The position numbers and the translations under genes were made by a program. The notes below the pieces were generated by a model. It did no database searches. It was not told the origin of the DNA and saw nothing but the letters and a program-made list of their open reading frames with translations. This document shows, piece by piece, positions 1 to 6,292 of a DNA stretch of 9,820 nt. Origin of the DNA: Spirochaetaceae bacterium (lineage in GTDB: Bacteria > Spirochaetota > Spirochaetia > Treponematales > Breznakiellaceae); the NCBI GenBank assembly GCA_031257995.1, contig JAIRNN010000156.1, forward strand, positions 1 to 9,820, read 5' to 3'. How positions within the stretch are numbered: the stretch's first letter is position 1; each line of letters starts with the position of its first letter.

Positions 1-436
1 CCCGGTATAGGGATAGAAATAGCGGCGGCGCTGCCGGCGTGCCTGGGGACGGGCGGCGGTTTAGCTGTGCCGGACAGGCGGCCAGTTACGCGGGACTTAC
101 GCCGCGGGCGGATTGTTCGGGGAAAACGGAGCGGTACGGGAGCATAGCGGGATACCAGTTTTGCCGCCCGATCAGGGGGTAGTCCTTGAGGGGGTATGGG
201 CGATGGCGGGGGGCGGGAAGGGGCCGTTGTTTGCGAAATACGGGGAACTGCCGGGGAGGATGGACAAGAAGAAGAGCGCGGCGGCAGCGGCGCGGAAGAC
301 AGCGGGGCTGGCGCGGCTGCTGATGAAGCGGCGGGAATACTACTGTGGGATGAGTGGCGAAGCTTTGGCAAAGAAGCCGCGTTATTATAAAATAAAAAAA
401 GTTGGTGGAAGAGGAGGTCTCCGCTTGACAAAATAA
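1..436 (+). pseudogene. IS110-family transposase, C-terminal part, frameshifted
   Basis: This is the remnant of an IS110 (Transposase_20 domain) transposase entering from the left edge. Three reading frames join into one protein. Frame 1 (1 to about 47) gives the helix-hairpin-helix start PGIGIEIAAALPACLG. Frame 3 (about 48-177) gives DGRRFSCAGQAASYAGLTPR followed by ADCSGKTERYGSI, which is the conserved block expected to hold the family's C-terminal serine. Frame 2 (about 178-436) gives VVLEGVWAM, GPLFAKYGEL, then a basic helix and LMKRREYYCGMSGEAL, ending LRLTK before TAA. Each junction is explained by loss of one base, near 46 and in the G run at 174-179. The N-terminal RuvC-like DEDD domain lies outside the window. 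With two frameshifts no active recombinase can be made. An ORF opening at ATG 113 exists but only captures the last third. The family call rests on remembered motifs, and I consider it strong. Confidence 0.8.
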
Positions 437-564
437 CATAGGATTACACGGATTAAAGAGGAGCGCGGTGTGAAAATCCGCATGTATTTGCCCAATCCGC
501 GTCACCATGTATGGTGCCATGTGTGGTTGAACGCGATTAAGTGCCGCCTGCGGTTAAACGTGAT
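434..564. repeat. Interspersed palindromic repeat, copy A
   Basis: The left arm carries GGATTACACGGATT and the core carries GGTGTGAAAATCCGCATGTAT, which closely matches the core of copy B (GGTGTGAAAAATCCGCATACAT). The right end, 548-564, reads in reverse as ATCACGTTTAACCGCAG. That matches 16 of 17 bases of the end of copy C (ATCACGTTTCACCGCAG at 5547-5563). The element is therefore bounded by inverted arms of the same family. It contains a perfect small palindrome, CACCATGTATGGTG, at 503-516. It lies just 3' of the IS110 remnant and 3' of the decayed RAYT-like unit. Confidence 0.6.
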
Positions 565-670
565 CCGATGTTCGTGAGCGTCGCGGTGTTGGTCAGATTT
601 CCCCTGCGGTCATCTTTGGCCGGGACGTTTGAGGCAGGCTGTATCTCCTTTGGGGCCGTAAAGCGGGCTG

Positions 671-1176
671 TTATCCCGGCGGGGACGCTGGTTTGGCGGC
701 GTTTTGGGCCGAAAACCGGGCCGTTATCGTCATCCCGAGCGGCCTAAGGCTGGCCCATGTCAAGGTGTAGGCCATCGCCCCCGCCACCGGCGTGTTGGCC
801 GACTTGTCTATCGCCGCCCAGTCCGCCTCTTCCGCTCACTCAGGCGGCTCCCCATCCAAGATCTCCGACTCGTACCGCTCCCCCAAACGCACCCTCTCCT
901 CCCAACCATTATGTTGAACCGCAGGGAAAACGTTTGTTTCAGCAGCTACATTATCAGCGGCATCTCTAGGCCGTTGTCGGGCTTGATGTAAAACGTGAGC
1001 CATGCCCCCTCGAGTTTTAGCCCGCGCATCTCAAAGGGATAACGTTTCCTAATCTCGCGGAGTATGCGGTGGAGGAGCACGACGGCTGCCGGCAACCGGA
1101 ACAAGGGTTCTTCGATATTAACCGCCGTCCGCACCTCGTACCATACGTTTTCCGCCAACTCTCTAGGTTTACGCAT
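671..1176 (-). pseudogene. RAYT/Y1-transposase-like gene, decayed paralog
   Basis: This is a degenerate paralog of the intact gene at 5700-6209. The first 76 codons (1176 down to 949) are open and identical at 43 of 76 residues by my hand alignment, with no gaps. They include VNIEEPLFRLP and a shared PLIM. The reading frame is then broken by TAG at 946-948, where the intact copy has CAG (Gln). Homology continues as LLKQTF and VWG, followed by a frameshift near 875-890. After it come ERY, EIL and GEPPE, and then a TGA at 836-838 where the intact copy has TGG (Trp). It ends at the equivalent TAA, 671-673. The segment equal to the HUH metal site reads W-L-T, so this copy also lacks both histidines. 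A truncated 76-aa peptide could still be made from the good ribosome site, but I regard the gene as dead. Confidence 0.8.
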
Positions 1177-1205
1177 ATAGCATACCTCTGTACTATATAT
1201 ATGCG
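1172..1205 (-). promoter_or_regulatory. Start-codon hairpin of the decayed RAYT-like gene
   Basis: On the minus strand, CGCATATA (1205-1198) pairs perfectly with TATATGCG (1179-1172), leaving an 18-nt loop. The ATG (1176-1174) lies inside the 3' arm and the AGAGG ribosome binding site lies in the loop. The same arrangement is kept in the intact copy at 6204-6234. It could control translation, or it could be a DNA operator. Confidence 0.5.
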
Positions 1206-1268
1206 GTTGGCAGCCGTATTGCTTTAGTTGAATGGGAAAAAAGTGCGAAAAAAGTGAAAAAAATTACG

Positions 1269-1364
1269 TTTAATCACAGATTACACGGATACGACAGATG
1301 AACACAAATGAAGCGGCGTTTGGTGTGAAAAATCCGCATACATCCGTTTCATCTGTGGTTTTTT
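1269..1364. repeat. Interspersed palindromic repeat, copy B
   Basis: The element runs from TTAATCACAGATTACACGGA to the inverted end CATCTGTGGTT, with the inner core GGTGTGAAAAATCCGCATACAT. The outer arms are imperfect inverted repeats (CACAGAT against ATCTGTG, ACGGAT against ATCCGT). It shares arm and core sequence with copies A, C and D and abuts the 5' end of the left RAYT-like unit. No coding potential is evident. Confidence 0.65.
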
Positions 1365-1601
1365 GGGATGAAGGCCGTGGTTTTAGGGGTGGAACCCGGG
1401 ATTACGTCCTTTGGAGAGGGGGTAGCGGGAGACTTTCCCTTATATTTTCTTTGGAGAAACGCTATCAAGCGGGCCTAAAAATATCACGTGCCCTTTACAA
1501 TCCGGTGAAACTCCAGCACAATGGGACAAAGCTATTCTGCGTCTGTCTCTACACTCGCCCGGCCAATTCGTATCCAGACGCGGGAACGGCATCGGGTGTA
1601 T
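1365..1601. other. Intergenic region upstream of the response regulator
   Basis: There is no convincing gene here. A short direct repeat, CTTTGGAGA, occurs near 1409 and 1449. I looked for a sigma-54 promoter (TGGCAC-N5-TTGCA) and a good sigma-70 pair and saw neither. A translation starting at 1521 would add 27 residues to the downstream protein, but they are unlike any receiver domain and I treat them as untranslated leader. Confidence 0.4.
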
Positions 1602-2957
1602 ATGCGTTTTACTTTGTTAGTGGTAGACGATGAAAAGAATATTCGCGAGGGGCTTGCCGAGGCGTTGCGGCTGGACGGGCATGCGGTGGTTACTGCGCCT
1701 GACGGGGTTGAGGGCTGGGAGCGGTTTCAGCAGGGCGATATTGACCTCGTGATCACCGACCTCAAGATGGCCCGTCTCTCCGGCGAGGAGTTGCTGAAAC
1801 GGATCAACACCCAGAGTCCGGGGGTGCCCGTTATTGTGCTGACCGGACACGGCACGGTGGAAAACGCTGTCGACGCGATGCGGAACGGGGCATACGACTT
1901 TCTCACCAAGCCGCTGGATCTCGACCGGCTTTCATTGCTCGTGAAGCGGGCACTCTCCATAAGGGAACTCACGCTCCGGCACCGGCGGCTGGAGGAGGAG
2001 CTTTCGCGGCAAACTCCGGTGAAGGCGATGATCGGGAACAGTCCGGCGATGCGAGCGGTGTGCGATATGATCGCCCGCGCCGCGCCGTCGAGGGCCTCCG
2101 TTCTTATCACGGGGGAATCGGGAGTGGGAAAAGAGATTGTGGCAAACGCGCTGCACGAGTTGTCGCCGCGAAAGGACGGCCCGCTGGTAAAGGTCAACTG
2201 CGCGGCGTTCGCATCGTCTCTGCTGGAGAGCGAGCTTTTCGGCCACGAGAAGGGGGCGTTTACCGGGGCTTTTTCTCGGCGGCGGGGCCGTTTTGAGCTG
2301 GCCCACGAGGGGACGCTTTTTCTGGATGAGATCGGCGAGATCGACCAGAACCTTCAGGTGAAGCTGTTGCGGGTGTTGCAGGAGAAGAAGTTTGAACGTT
2401 TGGGCGGCGAAGAGACGATTGAAGTTGACGTGCGGATCGTTGCCGCGACCAACAAGGATCTAAAAACGGGGATTGAGCAGGGCACGTTCCGCGAAGACCT
2501 TTACTACCGCTTGAACGTCGTGAATATTATGGTGCCGCCGCTCCGAGAGCGGAAAGACGATCTACCGCTATTGATACGAGAGTTCATCGAACAGTTTGCA
2601 CAGGAAAACGGAAAACTGATAGCCGGCGTTGACGAAAAAGCGCGGGCCATCCTCTTTCACTATGACTGGCCGGGGAATATTCGGGAACTGAAAAACTGCA
2701 TCGAAAGTGCCGTCGTGATGTGCCGGAGCCCGATTATTACCAAGACCGACCTTCCGCCGTCTTTGAGCGGCGTTGAGGCTGCGGACGAAGGGATCATAAA
2801 GATTCCGCTGGGAACGAGCCTCGAAAAGGCCGAGGAAAAAATCATCCGCGAAACGTTGCATTTCCAGAAGGGCAATAAGAGCCGGACGGCGGACGTGCTG
2901 GGGATCGGGCGGAAGACGCTCGACCGAAAACTAGCCAACGACAAAGACAAGGGATAA
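1602..2957 (+). CDS. Sigma-54-dependent response regulator (NtrC/AtoC type)
   Basis: This is a complete three-domain bacterial enhancer-binding protein of 451 aa, which activates sigma-54 RNA polymerase when phosphorylated. The receiver domain (about 1-120) has acidic residues D9/D10, phospho-acceptor D53 (VITDLKM), T81 and K103. The AAA+ domain (about 142-375) has Walker A GESGVGKE (171-178) and the sigma-54-contacting GAFTGA loop (218-223). It also has Walker B GTLFLDEIGE (237-246), arginine-finger region FREDLYYRL (297-305) and sensor II WPGNIREL (356-363). A Fis-type helix-turn-helix lies at about 408-445. All key residues are present. The start at 1602 gives MRFTLLVVDDEK, a normal receiver N-terminus; the upstream ATG at 1521 adds unrelated sequence, and the ribosome site before 1602 is weak. 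No histidine kinase lies beside it in the window, so it is an orphan here and its stimulus and targets cannot be inferred. The AtoC, NtrC and ZraR subtypes cannot be separated by eye. Confidence 0.95.
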   Translation: MRFTLLVVDDEKNIREGLAEALRLDGHAVVTAPDGVEGWERFQQGDIDLVITDLKMARLSGEELLKRINTQSPGVPVIVLTGHGTVENAVDAMRNGAYDFLTKPLDLDRLSLLVKRALSIRELTLRHRRLEEELSRQTPVKAMIGNSPAMRAVCDMIARAAPSRASVLITGESGVGKEIVANALHELSPRKDGPLVKVNCAAFASSLLESELFGHEKGAFTGAFSRRRGRFELAHEGTLFLDEIGEIDQNLQVKLLRVLQEKKFERLGGEETIEVDVRIVAATNKDLKTGIEQGTFREDLYYRLNVVNIMVPPLRERKDDLPLLIREFIEQFAQENGKLIAGVDEKARAILFHYDWPGNIRELKNCIESAVVMCRSPIITKTDLPPSLSGVEAADEGIIKIPLGTSLEKAEEKIIRETLHFQKGNKSRTADVLGIGRKTLDRKLANDKDKG

Positions 2958-2976
2958 ATCACAGGAAACCACCGTA
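2955..2976. repeat. Fragment of interspersed repeat end at the regulator's stop codon
   Basis: From the stop codon onward, AATCACAGGAAACCACCG matches the end of copy D (AATCACAGAGAACCGCAG) at 14 of 18 positions. The TAA stop overlaps the start of the repeat-like stretch, as it does for recQ and copy C. The match is short and imperfect. Confidence 0.3.
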
Positions 2977-3104
2977 CCATATAGGGTGCACCACAAAGAG
3001 TAGCGCCAATCTTAACAACCGCGAACCGCACGAATCAACAAAACGGAACAGCGCGACATTCATTTTTCCACAAACACCGGCGTAAAGCGCAGTACACGCA
3101 TACT

Positions 3105-3620
3105 TCATAGCAGCGCCCGGTAGCGTTCGTGGTTCGCGCGGTCGAAACAGCAGAACGTGATTTCCTTGACCGATTTGAGGCCGCGTTCCCGGCTTTTTAC
3201 TGTGGCAACGGCTATACGAGCGGCTTCTTGCGGGGGGTAGCCGTATACGCCGGTACTGATACAGGGGAAAGCGATACTCGAAAGACCCTCTTTCTCCGCA
3301 AGATCAAGCGCGTTTCGATAACAAGAAGCGAGCAATTCGGGTTCTCCCACGCCGCCGCCCGACCATACGGGACCGACCACATGAATGACTCGTTTACAGG
3401 GCAGTTTGCCCACGCCGGTGATGCGGGCCTCACCGATAGGACAGCGACCTTCCCGGCTGTTTGGGATTTTCCGGCATTCTTCAAGCAGGGCGGGACCGGC
3501 CGCCCGGTGAATTGCGCCGTCAACTCCGCCACCGCCGAGCAGGGTCGGGTTGGCCGCGTTGACAATCGCGTCAACTGAAAGTGTCGTTATATCGCCGGTT
3601 ATCACGGTAATAGTAGTCAT
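3105..3620 (-). CDS. Macro-domain ADP-ribosyl hydrolase (YmdB/MacroD-like)
   Basis: This is a 171-aa single-domain macro protein. Family members bind ADP-ribose and remove O-acetyl or mono-ADP-ribosyl groups from metabolites, proteins or nucleic acids in the cytosol. Visible signatures are VDAIVNAANPTLLGGGGVDG (16-35), with N24 and the catalytic-type aspartate D34. GEARITGVGKLPCKRVIHVVGP follows (63-84), and the phosphate loop is PCISTGVYGYP (119-129). Length and motif order match stand-alone MacroD/YmdB enzymes from end to end. The start at 3620 has a good ribosome site (AGAGGAA, about six bases upstream of ATG). The gene is divergent from recQ across 81 bases and convergent with the response regulator. 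No DarT-type ADP-ribosyltransferase toxin neighbours it, so a toxin-antitoxin role is not supported. The natural substrate cannot be told from sequence. Confidence 0.93.
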   Translation of the reverse strand: MTTITVITGDITTLSVDAIVNAANPTLLGGGGVDGAIHRAAGPALLEECRKIPNSREGRCPIGEARITGVGKLPCKRVIHVVGPVWSGGGVGEPELLASCYRNALDLAEKEGLSSIAFPCISTGVYGYPPQEAARIAVATVKSRERGLKSVKEITFCCFDRANHERYRALL

Positions 3621-3644
3621 AAAAGTTCCTCTTTAAACAGGGTT

Positions 3645-3650
3645 ATCATA
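3645..3650 (-). promoter_or_regulatory. Probable extended -10 box of the macro-domain gene
   Basis: The minus strand reads TGGTATGAT, an extended -10 element (TGn plus TATGAT, 5 of 6 consensus). It ends 24 bases before the ATG at 3620. The -35 region is poor, which is common for extended -10 promoters. Confidence 0.4.
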
Positions 3651-3664
3651 CCATGATCCCTCTC

Positions 3665-3693
3665 TTGATTCTATGCCGTTTTTTCTGTAGTTT
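3665..3693 (+). promoter_or_regulatory. Weak candidate promoter of recQ
   Basis: TTGATT (3665-3670) and TAGTTT (3688-3693) are separated by 17 bases. The -10 box ends only eight bases before the recQ ATG, so a transcript from here would be nearly leaderless. This would fit the lack of a clear Shine-Dalgarno sequence before 3702. The evidence is weak. Confidence 0.2.
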
Positions 3694-3701
3694 GATGTGA
3701 G

Positions 3702-5546
3702 ATGGACAAGTATGCGGTTTTGAGGCGGTATTTTGGGTATGCGGCGTTCAGGCCGGGACAGGAGGCGGTCATTGACGCGATTCTGGCGGGAAGGGACACG
3801 CTTGCGGTAATGCCGACGGGGGCGGGGAAGTCTGTCTGTTACCAAGTGCCGGCGCTGATGATGGAGGGGGTAACGGTGGTAATCTCGCCGCTCATCTCGC
3901 TGATGAAGGATCAGGTGAACGCGCTCGCCCAAGCGGCGGTTCCGGCGGCCTTTCTCAACAGTTCGCTTTCGCCCGATGAATACGCCCAGACGATGTTCCG
4001 CGCCGGGCAGGGGGATTACAAGCTGCTCTATATCGCGCCGGAACGGCTGCAACGGGACGATATGCGCCGTCTTGCCGGGTCTATCCGCATGGTTGTCATC
4101 GACGAGGCGCACTGCGTCTCCCAGTGGGGGCACGATTTCAGGCCCAGCTACCTGCTGGTAACGGGGTTTATCGCGGATCTGCCCAAGCGTCCGATCACCG
4201 CCGCCTTCACCGCGACCGCCACGGGAAAGGTGCGGGACGATGTGAGCGGGATTCTTAAGCTGCGCGATCCTTACACGATTGTTACCGGCTTCAACCGCGC
4301 CAATCTTTCCTTCGAGGTGCAGCGGCCTAAAAACAGGATGTCCGCCCTTCTGGAGATACTGGAACGCCGCCGCGAGAAGAGCGGGATCATCTATTGTTCC
4401 ACCCGTAAGGCGGTCGAGGAGATCTGCGAAACGCTGAACAGCCGGGGCTTTAACGCCACGCGGTATCATGCGGGACTGGAAGACCGGGAACGGCACGTGA
4501 ATCAGGACGACTTCATCTATGACCGGAAGCCTGTCATCGTGGCGACCAACGCCTTCGGTATGGGCATTGACAAGTCCAACGTGTCCTTTGTCGTCCACTA
4601 CCAGATGCCCAAGAACATCGAGAGTTACTATCAGGAGGCGGGCCGCGCAGGGCGGGACGGGGAAAACGCCGAGTGTATCCTCCTCTACAGCCCGCAGGAC
4701 GTGCATATGAACCGTTTTCTCATCACCAACAGTCAGGACGACGAGGAGCGGGACCCGGCGCTCATCGAACACAATCTGGAATTGCTCAAGCAGATGACGT
4801 TTTACGCTACCACGAATGAATGTCTCCGCGCCCGGATTCTCGCGTATTTTGGCGAAAGCGCCCCGCACTACTGCGGTAACTGTTCCAACTGTAACGCCGA
4901 GTTTGAAAGCGTCGATGTTACGATTGAGGCGCAAAAGATAATATCCTGCGTCTACCGCATGGAACAGATGGGGCGGCGTTTCGGCAAGTCGATGATTGCC
5001 GATGTGCTTCGCGGCAGCAAGAACGAAAAGATTAAGAACGCCAAGCTCGACAAGCTGAGCACCCACGGCATCATGGCGGGAGTGAGCGCCCAGCGGGTGC
5101 GGACGATCATCGATTGGCTTGTTGACGGAGGCTATCTCGGTCTGGCGGGCAGCGAGTTCCCGGTCGTAACGAGGACATCGCGTTCCGGCGAGGTCATCTT
5201 TGAAAAGAAGCCCTTGTCGATGATGCTGGCAAAGGAAAAACCGGAGGCAAGGTCCGCGTCCCTTGTCCAGAACGAGACATCCGCCGCCATCGATAAAACG
5301 AATGAAACTGACGAAATGAATGAAACGCTGTTTGTCCGCTTGAGAGACCTGCGGACGCGGCTCGCCAAGGAAGCCGGTGTGCCGTCCTACATCGTCTTTT
5401 CGGACGCGACATTGCGTGATATGTGCCGCAAACAGCCCAAAACGCGGGACGAGTTTCTCATGGTATCGGGCGTGGGCGCGCTCAAAGCGGAAAAATACGC
5501 CGATGTTTTCATCGAAGCGATACGGGAACATAATCACCGGACTTAA
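3702..5546 (+). CDS. recQ: ATP-dependent DNA helicase RecQ
   Basis: This is a complete RecQ-family 3'-5' DNA helicase of 614 aa, acting in recombination and repair of stalled forks. The helicase core shows motif 0 FRPGQ (16-20), Walker A PTGAGKS (38-44), DEAH (134-137) followed by the RecQ-specific aromatic-rich loop CVSQWGHDFRPSY, and TATAT (170-174). The second RecA lobe has ATNAFGMGIDK and the arginine-finger motif QEAGRAGRDG (311-320). The zinc site has C374, C391, C394 and C397, with the canonical 16-2-2 residue spacing. A winged-helix RQC region (about 405-500) and an acidic linker rich in N, E and T (about 510-540) follow. A full HRDC domain covers 541-610 (EFLMVSGVGALKAEKYADVF). Length and domain order are those of E. 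coli-type RecQ. The ATG at 3702 is the only start that gives the usual N-terminus; no good ribosome site precedes it. The stop codon overlaps interspersed repeat copy C. Confidence 0.97.
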   Translation: MDKYAVLRRYFGYAAFRPGQEAVIDAILAGRDTLAVMPTGAGKSVCYQVPALMMEGVTVVISPLISLMKDQVNALAQAAVPAAFLNSSLSPDEYAQTMFRAGQGDYKLLYIAPERLQRDDMRRLAGSIRMVVIDEAHCVSQWGHDFRPSYLLVTGFIADLPKRPITAAFTATATGKVRDDVSGILKLRDPYTIVTGFNRANLSFEVQRPKNRMSALLEILERRREKSGIIYCSTRKAVEEICETLNSRGFNATRYHAGLEDRERHVNQDDFIYDRKPVIVATNAFGMGIDKSNVSFVVHYQMPKNIESYYQEAGRAGRDGENAECILLYSPQDVHMNRFLITNSQDDEERDPALIEHNLELLKQMTFYATTNECLRARILAYFGESAPHYCGNCSNCNAEFESVDVTIEAQKIISCVYRMEQMGRRFGKSMIADVLRGSKNEKIKNAKLDKLSTHGIMAGVSAQRVRTIIDWLVDGGYLGLAGSEFPVVTRTSRSGEVIFEKKPLSMMLAKEKPEARSASLVQNETSAAIDKTNETDEMNETLFVRLRDLRTRLAKEAGVPSYIVFSDATLRDMCRKQPKTRDEFLMVSGVGALKAEKYADVFIEAIREHNHRT

Positions 5547-5588
5547 TCACGTTTCACCGCAGATTACATGGATAAGCGCGGATGGATG
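5543..5588. repeat. Interspersed repeat, copy C (partial)
   Basis: TTAATCACGTTTCACCGCAG is followed by ATTACATGGAT and GCGGATGGATG, which corresponds to one arm of the family seen in copies A, B and D. Its TTAATCAC end supplies the recQ TAA stop (5544-5546). It leads into the right-hand RAYT-like unit at its 3' side. Confidence 0.55.
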
Positions 5589-5699
5589 AGGCTGTTTCAA
5601 AACCCCAAGTTGCGGTGTGGGCAGACCTCTCTTGCGGCCATCTGTGGCCCGCGTGATTGAGGCTGTCTGTACCTCCTTTGGGGCCGTGATCCGGGGGCG

Positions 5700-6209
5700 T
5701 TATCCGGGCGGAGGGACGGGTTTGGGGATTATCTCCGACGAAAGACGGTTCCCTTTGGCCTTCCCATTCGTCCGGGGGCTGCCCCAAGACAATTTATACG
5801 TCAATATCTCCTCTACCGGCGTGGCCGCCACAAACGCTTCCGCCTCCGCCCAGTCCACCGCCTTCGCCCACTCAGGCGGCTCCCCCGCCAAGATCTCCAA
5901 CCGGTAACGTTCCCCCCAAACGTGCCCCTGCCTTTCCGTCAGCACGTTGAGCCGGACGGCGAACGTTTGTTTCAGCCGCTGCATTATCAGCGGGAGTTGC
6001 AGCCCGTCGCCGGGCTTAATGGAGAACGACACGCTCCCGTCCTCAATGACAAGCCCGCGCATCCCGAAGCCGCAGCGCCTTTCCGTCTCGCGGAGTACGC
6101 CGAGGAAAAGCGCTTCGGCCTCCGGAAGCCGGAACAGAGGCTCGCTGATATTAACCGATGTTTGCACCCGGTACCATACATGTTTTGCCAATTCTCTTTC
6201 TTGCCGCAT
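5700..6209 (-). CDS. RAYT/Y1-transposase-like protein lacking catalytic residues
   Basis: This 169-aa protein aligns with the Y1 (HUH) domain of REP-associated tyrosine transposases. HVWYRVQTSVNISEPLFRL matches the usual N-terminal strand and loop. A helix and then FGMRGLVIEDGSVSFSIKP follow, where active enzymes have ..MPNHVHLLLRP. MQRLKQTFAVRLN corresponds to MQRLKQRYARYFN, and GHVWGERYRLEIL to GHLWQGRFKSI. The metal-binding His-x-His is therefore Ser59-Val60-Ser61. The segment that should carry the nucleophile tyrosine (about 112-131) has no Tyr, only Trp114 and Trp120. A proline-ended tail, about 140-169, is unlike the family. I infer a DNA- or RNA-binding protein without strand-transfer activity. 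Start choice is supported by AGAGG six bases before ATG 6209 and by the aligned paralog. No neighbour is co-transcribed. Fold assignment is by recalled family consensus. Confidence 0.72.
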   Translation of the reverse strand: MRQERELAKHVWYRVQTSVNISEPLFRLPEAEALFLGVLRETERRCGFGMRGLVIEDGSVSFSIKPGDGLQLPLIMQRLKQTFAVRLNVLTERQGHVWGERYRLEILAGEPPEWAKAVDWAEAEAFVAATPVEEILTYKLSWGSPRTNGKAKGNRLSSEIIPKPVPPPG

Positions 6210-6234
6210 ACAATGCCTCTGTATATATATGCGG
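6204..6234 (-). promoter_or_regulatory. Start-codon hairpin of the intact RAYT-like gene
   Basis: On the minus strand CCGCATA (6234-6228) pairs perfectly with TATGCGG (6210-6204) around a 17-nt loop. The ATG (6209-6207) is in the stem and AGAGG (6220-6216) is in the loop. Folding would hide the start codon while exposing the ribosome site. The left-hand paralog keeps an equivalent stem although the sequence around it has diverged. Confidence 0.5.
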
Positions 6235-6292
6235 TTGTTAGCCCGTTTTCTTTATTTTGATGCTCGAAAAGAGCGAAAAAACGTGAAAAAAT

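Larger units (their letters stand above)
577..1265 (-). repeat. Duplicated RAYT-like unit, left (decayed) copy
   Basis: This block aligns along its length with 5605-6292. The homology covers the pseudogene at 671-1176. It also covers about 80-90 bases beyond its stop codon (shared ACGGCCCCAAAGGAG, with TACAG following, on the minus strand) and the 5' leader with its AT run and the GTGAAAAAAATTAC / GTGAAAAAATTAC ends. Because non-coding flanks are shared, the duplicated entity is a defined unit and not only a gene family. Its upstream end runs directly into interspersed repeat copy B. Confidence 0.7.
5605..6292 (-). repeat. Duplicated RAYT-like unit, right (intact) copy
   Basis: This is the partner of 577-1265. 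It contains the intact gene, about 90 bases of conserved sequence beyond the stop, and a 5' leader with an AT run and an A-rich end. Its upstream border runs into TTTAACCGTAGG (6333-6344), which is weakly like an arm of the interspersed repeat family. Its downstream side is bordered by copy C, so both units appear to be bracketed by repeat arms. Confidence 0.7.

Noticed and set aside
86..520. 144-codon minus-strand frame over the IS110 remnant
   Set aside because: It overlaps the clear IS110 translation on the other strand and crosses into an interspersed repeat. The protein is a low-complexity Pro/Arg-rich shadow.
1521..1601. N-terminal extension of the response regulator from ATG 1521
   Set aside because: The 27 extra residues do not belong to a receiver domain. 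MRFTLLVVDDEK at 1602 is a normal receiver start.
1365..1601. Sigma-54 promoter upstream of the response regulator
   Set aside because: The nearest candidate, around CACGTGCCCTTTAC (1485-1498), does not keep the GG and GC elements at the required spacing on either strand.
1298..1633. 111-codon plus-strand frame upstream of the response regulator
   Set aside because: It starts inside repeat copy B, has no ribosome site or recognisable domain, and overlaps the regulator start in another frame.
3105..3620. DarTG-type toxin-antitoxin role for the macro-domain protein
   Set aside because: There is no DarT-like ADP-ribosyltransferase gene beside it; the neighbours are recQ and a response regulator.
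3633..5537. 634-codon open frame on the minus strand, fully antisense to recQ
   Set aside because: RecQ is unmistakable on the plus strand. The antisense translation has no recognisable domain and is rich in residues expected from mirrored G+C-rich codons, so it is a shadow.
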